Of a stretch of DNA of 21,299 bases, positions 12,850 through 19,923 are shown one piece after another (the stretch's first letter is position 1; every line of letters begins with the position of its first letter). A model generated the notes under the pieces. That model saw only the letters and a list, made by a program, of their open reading frames with translations, made no database searches and was not told the DNA's origin. The position numbers and the translations under genes are program-made. The stretch is from positions 1 through 21,299 of the IMG/VR virus record IMGVR_UViG_3300009706_000075. One strand, 5' to 3'. This stretch comes from a virus.

Positions 12850-15435
12850 ATGGCTTGGTGGGATTTTTTCAAAGTCTTTACGTATGCGTTCACTGATGAT
12901 CCTCTTACAAAGAGAGATCAAAAAGACCTTATGGGTGCTGGTGTGTCCCAGCCCGATGCCATCCCGGATATTCGTGCCGGTCAGGACGGCAACTGGGGCG
13001 GTGGCGGTGGGGCGATTAAGTTACGTGACACAAACGATTTTGTCGATTTGTCTACGGTCACGAACCGTATTCATAGATATAAAGAGTACGAACGCTTAAG
13101 AAACATGGCAGAAATTGAAATGGCCATGACCGTTTTCGCTGACGAAGCATGTTTGGCAGGCAGTACAAAAATTGCAACGCCACATGGATTTAGAACAATC
13201 AAAGACCTAGCAGAGAATGAGACCGAAAGGTTTTTGGTCTATTGCTACGATCATAATAAAAGAGACTACACCCTTGGTTGGGCATTCAATCCACGAAAAG
13301 TAAAGACAGCACCAACTATCAAAATCATGCTTGATGATGGAAACTCTTTTATCGTCACAACAGATCATGAAATTCTATTGAGAGATGGAAAGTGGATAGA
13401 AGCAGGCGAGCTTAATTACGGACATGAGTTAATGCCGTTCTATCATCTGGAAGCCAGACAGGACTTAACGGGAATTAAAACAAATCAATTCCCGAGAATA
13501 TGGACACACGAAAAAGGTTGGGTTCATGAAAGACAATTCGTAGATGAGTGGACTACTGGAAAAACCAAAGATGAACTCAAGGCAGTTAACAGCTATTGCC
13601 AAATGATTGCTGAAGGATTGACAGTAAGGCAAATAACAAAACTCACAGGAAATAATTTTGTCACAGTAAGAGACAGAATTGAAAATGCTGGATTCTCAAA
13701 TAAAGAGATGAAGTGGCTTGGCAACAAAGAAGATCGCCGACGAGTGGTCGGTGTTCAACCATGGAAAGAAATTGATGTCTATGACATGTCGGTAGAGAAA
13801 CACAAAAACTTTGCAACCAATTGGGGCATCGTTCACAATTGCCAAAAAGATGATGAAGGTCATGTGATGAATATCATGTGTGCAAATCAAGAAGTTAAAG
13901 AAGAAGTTGAATGGTTATTGTTCCATCGCAAAATGCTTAACTTCGATCAAAAGAAAATGTGGGACTTGGCAAAAAGACTGTTCATTAACGGAGACTTCTT
14001 TTATGAACTGATTATTGATATTGAAAATCCTAAGAACGGAGTTATTGGTTTAATTCCTTTGCCAGCAGACAGCATCTACAGAATCGAAACAACCAAAGGC
14101 AAGATCGTAGAATATCAACAATCTAAGGAAGGCCCAGATTATCAAAGTTTGGCCAGAGTGGAAGTCACTCAGGCAACTGAGGCCGATCTTCAACAGGCCA
14201 CAGCCGTAAGGTTCGCTCCAACACAGGTAGTTCACTTTAAGATCGGAGACGATAGAAAGACATTCTATCCATACGGCGTGTCTCTTATTGAGGCCGCTCG
14301 TGGGCCAGCACATCAATTAAGATTGATGGAAGATGCCATGGTTGTTTACAGACTGACACGTGCGCCTGAAAGAAGAGTGTTCTATATTGACGTTCAACAA
14401 TTGAATCCGGCTAAAGCCGAAGCATTCATAGAACGTATGAAAGATCAATTTAAGAAAAAGAAAGTTGCTAGTGGTAAAGGTGGAGGCAGCGGAGCGTCCG
14501 CTGTTGAAGAACGCTGGCACGCTCCTGCGGCTGATGAAGATTACTGGATTCCTATTCGTCCTAATGCCAACACACGTGTTGAAACATTACCGGGTGCTCA
14601 GAATCTTGGAGAGATCGACGACACAGTTTACTTCAGAAACAAACTGTTCACCGCTTTGAATTTCCCAAAGAACTATTTCAACAACGAAGATTCACAAGCA
14701 ACCAGAATTTCATTATCAGCACAAGACATTAAATTCGCTCGAATGATCGAAAGACTTCAAGCACACATCGAAGATGCTTTCTGGGAAATCTGTGATAGGC
14801 ATCTAAGGTTAATGGGATACACAGAAGATTCCTACGAAGACCTTGAAATAAAAATGACTCCACCGTCTGACTGGCGTGAACTCACAAGAGCAGAGGTTGT
14901 AACTAATCGATTAAATAACGCAGCCAACTTAAAGGGTTCACAATTGATGTCAGATTATGACATTCTAGTATTGTGGCTCAAGTACAGTGAAGATGAAGCC
15001 AAAGAAATGTTAGCTCGACTCAAAATACAAAAATTGGAAGAGTTGAAGCTACAGATCATTGCACAGAATCCAGCCTTGTTAGGTGTAGGTCTTCCCGGCC
15101 CAGATGATGGAGAAGAAATTGGAACAGAACCCGGTGGTCCTAATCCAATGCTTGGTCCAGAGATGGGAGCGCAAGGAGATGCCATGGGTATGCCTCCCGG
15201 TGCAGGAGAAGCTGGCGGAATGCCAACTGGTGCTCCGGGAATGCGTAAATACATGGACGCAGAAGAAGGCATGGGAGGAGAAATGGGAATGGATCAAGGC
15301 CCACCTCCAGCAGCCGGTTCTGGAAACCCAATTCCTGATGCTACAGAAACGGATATCAAGAAATTCGATCTGGAAATCAAAGACTTTGCCCAAGAAATGG
15401 ACGAAGAAGAAACTGATAGGAGCGAGGAAGGATGA
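12850..15435 (+). CDS. 20: Portal protein (T4 gp20-like) interrupted by an intein, 861 aa precursor
   Basis: Forms the dodecameric vertex through which DNA enters and on which the prohead nucleates. The precursor contains a 230-residue intein (residues 101-330); splicing would leave a 631-residue portal, longer than T4 gp20 (524). Family landmarks are the inner-membrane-like N-terminus (MAWWDFFKVF), YRLTRAPERRVFYIDV, EDYWIPIRPN and ETLPGAQNLGEIDD, then FTALNFPKNYF. Extras are a Lys/Gly-rich loop (KKKKVASGKGGGSG) and a C-terminal Gly/Pro/Met-rich tail, about residues 745-820 of the precursor, ending in an acidic helix. It starts after GAAGGAG. The intein sits at ADEA^C, with Cys331 as the +1 nucleophile. 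Confidence 0.96.
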   Translation: MAWWDFFKVFTYAFTDDPLTKRDQKDLMGAGVSQPDAIPDIRAGQDGNWGGGGGAIKLRDTNDFVDLSTVTNRIHRYKEYERLRNMAEIEMAMTVFADEACLAGSTKIATPHGFRTIKDLAENETERFLVYCYDHNKRDYTLGWAFNPRKVKTAPTIKIMLDDGNSFIVTTDHEILLRDGKWIEAGELNYGHELMPFYHLEARQDLTGIKTNQFPRIWTHEKGWVHERQFVDEWTTGKTKDELKAVNSYCQMIAEGLTVRQITKLTGNNFVTVRDRIENAGFSNKEMKWLGNKEDRRRVVGVQPWKEIDVYDMSVEKHKNFATNWGIVHNCQKDDEGHVMNIMCANQEVKEEVEWLLFHRKMLNFDQKKMWDLAKRLFINGDFFYELIIDIENPKNGVIGLIPLPADSIYRIETTKGKIVEYQQSKEGPDYQSLARVEVTQATEADLQQATAVRFAPTQVVHFKIGDDRKTFYPYGVSLIEAARGPAHQLRLMEDAMVVYRLTRAPERRVFYIDVQQLNPAKAEAFIERMKDQFKKKKVASGKGGGSGASAVEERWHAPAADEDYWIPIRPNANTRVETLPGAQNLGEIDDTVYFRNKLFTALNFPKNYFNNEDSQATRISLSAQDIKFARMIERLQAHIEDAFWEICDRHLRLMGYTEDSYEDLEIKMTPPSDWRELTRAEVVTNRLNNAANLKGSQLMSDYDILVLWLKYSEDEAKEMLARLKIQKLEELKLQIIAQNPALLGVGLPGPDDGEEIGTEPGGPNPMLGPEMGAQGDAMGMPPGAGEAGGMPTGAPGMRKYMDAEEGMGGEMGMDQGPPPAAGSGNPIPDATETDIKKFDLEIKDFAQEMDEEETDRSEEG
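13150..13839 (+). mobile_element. Intein in the portal protein, 230 aa, without recognisable endonuclease
   Basis: Self-splicing protein element. Block A is CLAGSTKIATPHGFRTIKDL (intein residues 1-20, nucleophile Cys1); block B is FIVTTDHEILL (Thr70, His73); blocks F/G are IDVYDMSVEKHKNFATNWG and IVHN, ending in His229-Asn230, followed by Cys+1. All residues needed for splicing are present. The central ~95 residues contain no LAGLIDADG or HNH motif but do contain a helix-turn-helix-like unit (147-181, EGLTVRQITKLTGNNFVTVR). This resembles the N-terminal helix-turn-helix of the endonuclease at 9893. It may be a relic of a lost endonuclease or a DNA-binding module working with a separate nuclease. 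Confidence 0.93.
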
Positions 15436-15447
15436 TGAAAAATTTTT

Positions 15448-15615
15448 ATGAATATAATAACACAACAAAAACAGGATCGTCAATCATTGGCAAATCAAAA
15501 GTTTCAAAATAGCAGAATGTTAGAAAAGCTAAAAGTTATTGCGATGAATGCAAAAAAAATCTGCATTAACCAACTCAAGTCTAAATTCAAAAATGAGCAA
15601 CATTCAAAAGGTTGA
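15448..15615 (+). CDS. Possible small protein, 55 aa
   Basis: Open frame 12 nt after the portal stop, starting MNIITQQKQDRQSLANQ; Gln/Lys/Asn-rich and helical. The ribosome binding site is poor, the closest candidate (GAGGAAGG) being ~17 nt upstream. A competing 26-codon frame (15432-15512, MMKNFYEYNN) uses that site better. At most one of these is likely to be translated. Kept because it fills the gap between portal and the next gene with little overlap. Confidence 0.35.
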   Translation: MNIITQQKQDRQSLANQKFQNSRMLEKLKVIAMNAKKICINQLKSKFKNEQHSKG

Positions 15616-15781
15616 GTTAATGGCAGCATCACAAGATGTCAATAATTTTATCTCTCAATACAATCCAGAAGAATATTATGGGACTGATTTAGAAACCATT
15701 AAAGTTAATTTATTGGCTATGATAAAACAAGTTGCCAAAGGAAAGTTCAATTCAACTTACAAATGGAAAAATGCAGCATGA
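15593..15781 (+). CDS. Small hypothetical protein, 62 aa
   Basis: Reads MSNIQKVELMAASQDVNNFI and ends KFNSTYKWKNAA. The start is uncertain: 15548 would add 15 residues, and 15620 has the best upstream purines (AAGGTTGAG). Its TGA overlaps the next ATG (ATGA, 15778-15781), so it is probably coupled to the zinc-ribbon gene. Helical, no family recognised. Confidence 0.6.
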   Translation: MSNIQKVELMAASQDVNNFISQYNPEEYYGTDLETIKVNLLAMIKQVAKGKFNSTYKWKNAA

Positions 15782-15996
15782 AGCCATCAGAAGCCCCATT
15801 TCAAGCAATGAAAAACCGCAAGAACTTGAAAGGTTCTTGCGGTTGCTTCAAATGTTTAGAAATATTTGATATTAGTGAAATAAAAGAGTGGACTGATAAT
15901 GATCAGACGGCTATTTGTCCAAAATGTAATGCAGACTCCGTTTTGCCAGAGACAGATAACTTAGAAGCCATAAACAAACATTGGTTTAAGAGTTAG
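15778..15996 (+). CDS. Zinc-ribbon protein, 72 aa
   Basis: The ATGA overlap with the preceding gene decides the start (MKPSEAPFQAMKNRKN). Two Cys pairs form a zinc ribbon: SCGCFKCLEIF and AICPKCNADSVL, with the intervening IKEWTDNDQTA. This pattern (GCFxC ... EW.D...TA.CPxC..DSV) occurs in small uncharacterised bacterial proteins I remember as annotated 'cytoplasmic protein', so it may have been acquired from a bacterium. Role unknown. A perfect 12-bp hairpin lies within its 5' third. Its TAG overlaps the convergent gene's stop by 4 nt. Confidence 0.78.
   Translation: MKPSEAPFQAMKNRKNLKGSCGCFKCLEIFDISEIKEWTDNDQTAICPKCNADSVLPETDNLEAINKHWFKS
15814..15844 (+). other. Perfect 12-bp inverted repeat inside the zinc-ribbon gene
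   Basis: AACCGCAAGAAC (15814-15825) and GTTCTTGCGGTT (15833-15844) are exact reverse complements around a 7-nt loop (TTGAAAG). It has the shape of a terminator stem but no T-run follows (GCTTCAAATG), and it lies in coding sequence (KNRKNLKGSCGC). It may be an RNA structure that slows or shapes translation, a processing site, or a protein-binding site. Confidence 0.7.
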
Positions 15997-16349
15997 TCTT
16001 CGCCTTCTCCACCACCGTATCCTGTGTCAGCACCGGATGGTACCACCTCGTCTCCATCAGATGGATGGTCAGGCTCTTTGTTGGCAGTTGGACCAATATC
16101 TCTCTGCAACTTCCTTAAAAGACCAGCTATCTCTTGATCTCCACGTTGCGCAATGCCTTCAAAAAATTGCATTGTTTCTTCGGGATATTTATCAAGCACG
16201 GCTCTGAATAACTCTTGCTGAACATGTTCATAATCATCAGCGTAATCTTCTTCCCCCGAACTAAACTTAAAGTTTGAAACAGGGTCGCCGCCCTCTCCAA
16301 ACCCTTCTCTTACTTCCCGTTCTTCACTCCATCTGCGCCAGTTGGACAT
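15993..16349 (-). CDS. Acidic hypothetical protein, 118 aa
   Basis: The start at 16349 (MSNWRRWSEEREVREGFGEG) follows AAAGGGG, which favours it over 16370. After a short Trp/Arg-rich N-terminus the protein is acidic (SSGEEDYADDYEHVQQELF), has a helical middle (AVLDKYPEETMQFFEGIAQR) and ends in a Gly/Glu/Asp tail (GYGGGEGED). Such small acidic proteins occur among phage head and scaffold accessory proteins, but no family is recognised. It is alone on the minus strand within the head cluster. Confidence 0.75.
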   Translation of the reverse strand: MSNWRRWSEEREVREGFGEGGDPVSNFKFSSGEEDYADDYEHVQQELFRAVLDKYPEETMQFFEGIAQRGDQEIAGLLRKLQRDIGPTANKEPDHPSDGDEVVPSGADTGYGGGEGED

Positions 16350-16412
16350 TACAAACCCCTTTCTTATCAAAAATCACATCTCTCTGCATAACTAGATAGT
16401 AGTAGGCAGAAG

Positions 16413-16421
16413 GTATTTATG
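16413..16421 (-). promoter_or_regulatory. Candidate T4-like late promoter for the gene at 15993-16349
   Basis: Minus-strand CATAAATAC differs by one base from the T4 late promoter core TATAAATA(C). It lies 64 nt before the ATG, a normal leader length. No -35 element is needed for this promoter type. A single short motif in AT-rich DNA could arise by chance. Confidence 0.35.
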
Positions 16422-16454
16422 TGGATCTGAGTCAATTTCGTGCCTATTCGAGTA

Positions 16455-16463
16455 TATAAAACA
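16455..16463 (+). promoter_or_regulatory. Weak candidate late promoter for the 579-aa gene
   Basis: TATAAAACA lies 54 nt before the start at 16517 in the divergent region and matches the T4 late core TATAAATA at 6 of 8 positions. Paired with the stronger minus-strand candidate, it would make this a compact divergent late promoter region. Speculative. Confidence 0.25.
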
Positions 16464-16516
16464 TACACTTGCAAGCTGTACGTGTCAAACACATTAGAAG
16501 TCGAGGAGTTAAAACC

Positions 16517-18256
16517 ATGAGAAGAAAACTCATAAAGCAAGATGCCTTCGATAGAATGACTAATGAGTCAGTAACAACGGCTGAGCGTGAATTGGTTGAA
16601 GCAGCACCGGCCTTAGCAAAAGCATTAGGAACAGAGCACATTGCTCTACATGGATTCACAGAATCCACTGTCGTTTATGAAACACCAAACGACACCTATG
16701 TTCATGCTGGGTACGAACTGAAGGAATCCAAGATCACCTTTAATAATATTGAAGAACTTGTCATAGACGAATCTTCTCGCAAAACAAAAATGCGTGGAAT
16801 GCTTTCGGAAATGCTTGATTCAATTCTTAAAGATGAACATGCACAGGCGACTGCTCAATTTCAAGACTATCTAGGAATGGTTCGTTGGAACGAAAATGTT
16901 CAAATACGAAACAAAGCTACGAACGACAAGAGCCACAGGGACGACAATCACAGAGCTAATGTTCTTCAAGCAGCAAAGGCTGCTGGATTCGACAACGCTT
17001 ATGTGACTTCGCAGAATGTTCTTGAATACGTAGAATTCATGAAAGTTGGTCCGACTCTCCGAGAGTCTACTTTGAAAACAGATAAGGCCGGAAACGTGGT
17101 AGGCATGTTAATGCCGACCATTAACGAAAGAAACAAAAACAAGGTTCAGTCCTTCAAGTGGAAGACAATCAACGCTGACAACCATCAGGTTCGTGAAAGT
17201 GTTGCGGCTCTGCCACAAGATCAAAATTTCTGCAAAGCAATTTCTGATCTGAAGCGACAGAATGCTTTCTCTGACCAGAAATCACTGGAAGAGTCTCTTG
17301 ATCATGTAGTTTCTACATGGCCAAGTCTTCTTTATGTCACACAAAGCGAACTCGCTCAGATTGTGTCCGAAGCACTTCACACTGCTGGTGCCCGCAATTA
17401 TGAAGACAAAACTTGTGTGTTTATGGCAGAAGGTCTGCTTCGTAAAGCCCACAGTGCTTACACAGAAAAGGTCAACCAGATTCTTCATCTGGCCGGTGCC
17501 TCAAGATGTGATGAGGAAACTGATCCTTATGCACACTTCCAAGGCGTTGTTGAGCAGTTCTACCCAACATTGGATGAACAGTTCGGTCTTGAAAGAAAAG
17601 TATTCTCTGACTTGTATGAAACCTACCAAGGTCTTTACAAGATGGCAGAGAGACGTGATGAAAAATCCATTATGAAGCAATCTGCAAGTTATCTTAATGA
17701 GCTTGCTGACGTTCTTAATGAAAACATCAAACCTGATTTGCTACTCGTTGAAGAAGCAGCCACTTGGCTAGCTCAATTCGTCGAAGCAAACGTCCAATAT
17801 GCTTCTGAGAAGTGGGATGTTTCTAATACACCTCACCTGACAGTCTCAGGCGATCATCCACACATGGCAAGAAACGCTAAAGTTCCTGCTATTGCTGGTC
17901 GTCATGATGGCGAATGGGGAGATTCCGCTCCTGCAATCGGTCAGGACAACCACAACTATAAAGGCGGTAAAAACGCCAAGACTATGAGAAACAATAGTTG
18001 GGGTCAAGAAGGCGGTGGAGAAGTCTTCCCGAAACTTAAGAATCCTTACGTGCCGAAGCCATTTGGTGACTACACGATGAAGGGCGAAAAAGGCGTTGAT
18101 AAAGATGCTACAGGCCAACACTGGTCTACATGGCAGACATCCGATACATGGCCTGATCTTCAGAACCCATATGTACCGGGCGAAGCTGGTGGAGAAGGTG
18201 GTAGTGGCCACAAGATGAAGAATGGTCCTGAGACCGATTTAGTAGTTGACAAATAA
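16517..18256 (+). CDS. Head-cluster protein of unknown function, 579 aa
   Basis: Start chosen at 16517 (MRRKLIKQDAFDRM) with GAGGAG 9 nt upstream; an ATG at 16469 lies in frame but has no such site. It occupies the place between portal and protease where T4 has the small core proteins gp67 and gp68, but it is far larger and not recognisably related. The first ~450 residues are mainly helical and soluble. The last ~130 are Gly/Asn/Trp-rich with a repeated unit: FPKLKNPYVP (504-513) and WPDLQNPYVP (545-554), 41 residues apart. No signal peptide or membrane segment. A virion or prohead core protein is likely from position, and the NPYVP repeats could be binding peptides; both are inference. Confidence 0.85.
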   Translation: MRRKLIKQDAFDRMTNESVTTAERELVEAAPALAKALGTEHIALHGFTESTVVYETPNDTYVHAGYELKESKITFNNIEELVIDESSRKTKMRGMLSEMLDSILKDEHAQATAQFQDYLGMVRWNENVQIRNKATNDKSHRDDNHRANVLQAAKAAGFDNAYVTSQNVLEYVEFMKVGPTLRESTLKTDKAGNVVGMLMPTINERNKNKVQSFKWKTINADNHQVRESVAALPQDQNFCKAISDLKRQNAFSDQKSLEESLDHVVSTWPSLLYVTQSELAQIVSEALHTAGARNYEDKTCVFMAEGLLRKAHSAYTEKVNQILHLAGASRCDEETDPYAHFQGVVEQFYPTLDEQFGLERKVFSDLYETYQGLYKMAERRDEKSIMKQSASYLNELADVLNENIKPDLLLVEEAATWLAQFVEANVQYASEKWDVSNTPHLTVSGDHPHMARNAKVPAIAGRHDGEWGDSAPAIGQDNHNYKGGKNAKTMRNNSWGQEGGGEVFPKLKNPYVPKPFGDYTMKGEKGVDKDATGQHWSTWQTSDTWPDLQNPYVPGEAGGEGGSGHKMKNGPETDLVVDK

Positions 18257-18275
18257 TTTATTAAGGAGCAGTTAC

Positions 18276-18992
18276 ATGGACAATATGTTGTTGATTGATT
18301 GTTGTAATAACTCCGGTTTTGAATTTGAACTGAATGAAAGCGAGGCCCCAAGCGAACGGGGTCTCGTGAAGTTCAGAGGAAAATTTCAAGAAGCCGAAGC
18401 TATCAACAAAAATAAGCGCATGTATCCGTATGGTGTCCTTGATGAAAATGTCAAACGTCTTCAAGAAGCTCTTGAAGAAAGAAGACTTGTCGGAGAACTG
18501 GACCATCCAACGGATTCAATAATTCACTTTGCAGACGCTTCCCACGTTATCACCAACCTTTGGTGGGATGGGAATGTCTTAATGGGAGAAGGCGAAATTC
18601 TGAATACTCCTCACGGTAAAGTCCTTAAAGCACTTATCAATGATGGAGTAAAAGTCGGAATTAGTTCGAGAGGTGTTGGGAATGGTTCTACAAACGAAGA
18701 TGGCATCCTAGTTATTGGTGAAAGCTACAAGCTTATTACCTTTGACGCAGTTGCCGATCCTTCTACGTTTGCAGCGTTCCAAGAGAAAGTAGTAGATGCA
18801 CCATCAGGAAAGAAGCGAGAGAGCGTAACTCCCCGCCAAAACCTTGAGGGACGAGGGAATCATATAGAAGCAGGAATTACTAAAAACGAGTCCTGCGGCA
18901 TAGATATGATTAACAAAGAAGCATTGATCGCCTGTCTGGGCGGCTTTGTTAAATCTCAATCAGAAAAATATATGTCGAGGTTAGGTAAATGA
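18276..18992 (+). CDS. 21: Prohead core serine protease (T4 gp21-like), 238 aa
   Basis: Matures the prohead by cutting scaffold and capsid proteins after (L/I)xE sites. Start chosen at 18276 (MDNMLLIDCC) behind AAGGAG; an upstream ATG at 18246 is unlikely. Family motifs: NKNKRMYP (45-51 region), VGELDHP with catalytic His77, and KVGISSRG with the nucleophile Ser130 or Ser131, the pattern of the herpes-protease-like fold. Then FDAVADPS. Size is close to T4 gp21 (212). The C-terminal ~60 residues (from ~KKRESVTPRQ) are beyond the core and may be removed on self-cleavage. It overlaps the scaffold gene by ATGA. Confidence 0.96.
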   Translation: MDNMLLIDCCNNSGFEFELNESEAPSERGLVKFRGKFQEAEAINKNKRMYPYGVLDENVKRLQEALEERRLVGELDHPTDSIIHFADASHVITNLWWDGNVLMGEGEILNTPHGKVLKALINDGVKVGISSRGVGNGSTNEDGILVIGESYKLITFDAVADPSTFAAFQEKVVDAPSGKKRESVTPRQNLEGRGNHIEAGITKNESCGIDMINKEALIACLGGFVKSQSEKYMSRLGK

Positions 18993-19894
18993 AAACAATC
19001 ACAGAAGCACTAAAGAAGATTCTTCCTGCTGAGCATGTGAATGAGGTTGCCAAAGCTGTCGAATCAATGATGGCTGAGCAAGTCAAAGGACTCGAAAAAG
19101 AGTTTCAGACGAAGCTTGAAGAAGCTTACTCACAACTAGCTGAAGAAAAAGAAGCAGACGAAGCTATAGCCGAACAGGGTTATAAGCAAGCTTACGAATG
19201 TGTCGCCTCTCTAATGGGACGACTTGATGAACAACGTGAAGAGTTCGAAACGGCTCTCGAAGAAGGTTTCGAGGAAGCATGGAATGAACTTAACACAGAG
19301 AAGGGCAAAAATGGAAACATTGAAGTCGAACTCTACGAAGAATTTGATAACAAGCTTAAGGAAATGCAAGAATTCATGGTCGATAAGATGGATGAATTCC
19401 TAGCACTACAAGAGCAAGAAATTTATGAGTCTGCCAAGAAAGATATCCTCGCAGATCCACATGTACTTGAGCAAAGAGTAGCAGTCGAAAAAATGGCTGA
19501 AATTCTTTCCGACTACATTGATCGTGATGATATGAATGGCATTACATCAAAACAGCTTGAAGAGACGCACAAGTCCGTTGAGTCACTCAGAGGACAGCTT
19601 CGAATCGTCGAAGCACGTAATGTAAAGCTGTCGGCAAGAAACAATAAGCTTAATGAGCAAGTCGGCGAAGCTGACGCACTGCTTACAGAAGCAACAAAAG
19701 CCGGAAGAAAAGAAAGAGCAAAGAAAGCGAAGAATGCAAGTGGGCGTGGCCAAAGGGTAACTGCGGATCAGGTAATTGCCGAGTACGCAGCACCAACACA
19801 TGAAGGCAGCAACAAAAAAGAGGAGACCCTGACGGAAGGGTCAAATCCGCTGAACGACCTTCTAGTTCTATCTGGTATCGAGGAGTCTCGCTAA
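18989..19894 (+). CDS. 22: Prohead scaffold/core protein (T4 gp22-like), 301 aa
   Basis: Internal scaffold on which the capsid assembles, later degraded by gp21. Called from position (between protease and capsid), ATGA overlap with the protease gene, and composition: almost entirely charged helix with coiled-coil segments (QTKLEEAYSQLAEEKEADE, RNVKLSARNNKLNEQVGE). Candidate gp21 sites of (L/I)xE type occur near the C-terminus, LLTE before ATKAG and LTE (281-283) before GSNPLNDLL. The C-terminus (DLLVLSGIEESR) probably contacts the capsid protein, as scaffold ends often do. Slightly longer than T4 gp22 (269). Confidence 0.9.
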   Translation: MKTITEALKKILPAEHVNEVAKAVESMMAEQVKGLEKEFQTKLEEAYSQLAEEKEADEAIAEQGYKQAYECVASLMGRLDEQREEFETALEEGFEEAWNELNTEKGKNGNIEVELYEEFDNKLKEMQEFMVDKMDEFLALQEQEIYESAKKDILADPHVLEQRVAVEKMAEILSDYIDRDDMNGITSKQLEETHKSVESLRGQLRIVEARNVKLSARNNKLNEQVGEADALLTEATKAGRKERAKKAKNASGRGQRVTADQVIAEYAAPTHEGSNKKEETLTEGSNPLNDLLVLSGIEESR

Positions 19895-19923
19895 GAGAAC
19901 TCTTCTAAGAGAGGAAATCAATT

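Noticed and set aside
15104-15451. Alternative-frame open reading frames on both strands over the portal C-terminal region
   Set aside because: They are shadows created by the Gly/Pro/Met-rich codon bias of the portal tail; no ribosome binding sites and implausible composition.
15432-15512. 26-codon frame overlapping the portal stop (MMKNFYEYNN)
   Set aside because: Too short to support; its ribosome binding site abuts the ATG, and it competes with the longer frame at 15448-15615.
16517-18256. Identification as T4 gp67/gp68 homologue
   Set aside because: Position matches, but the size is several times greater and no sequence similarity is visible.
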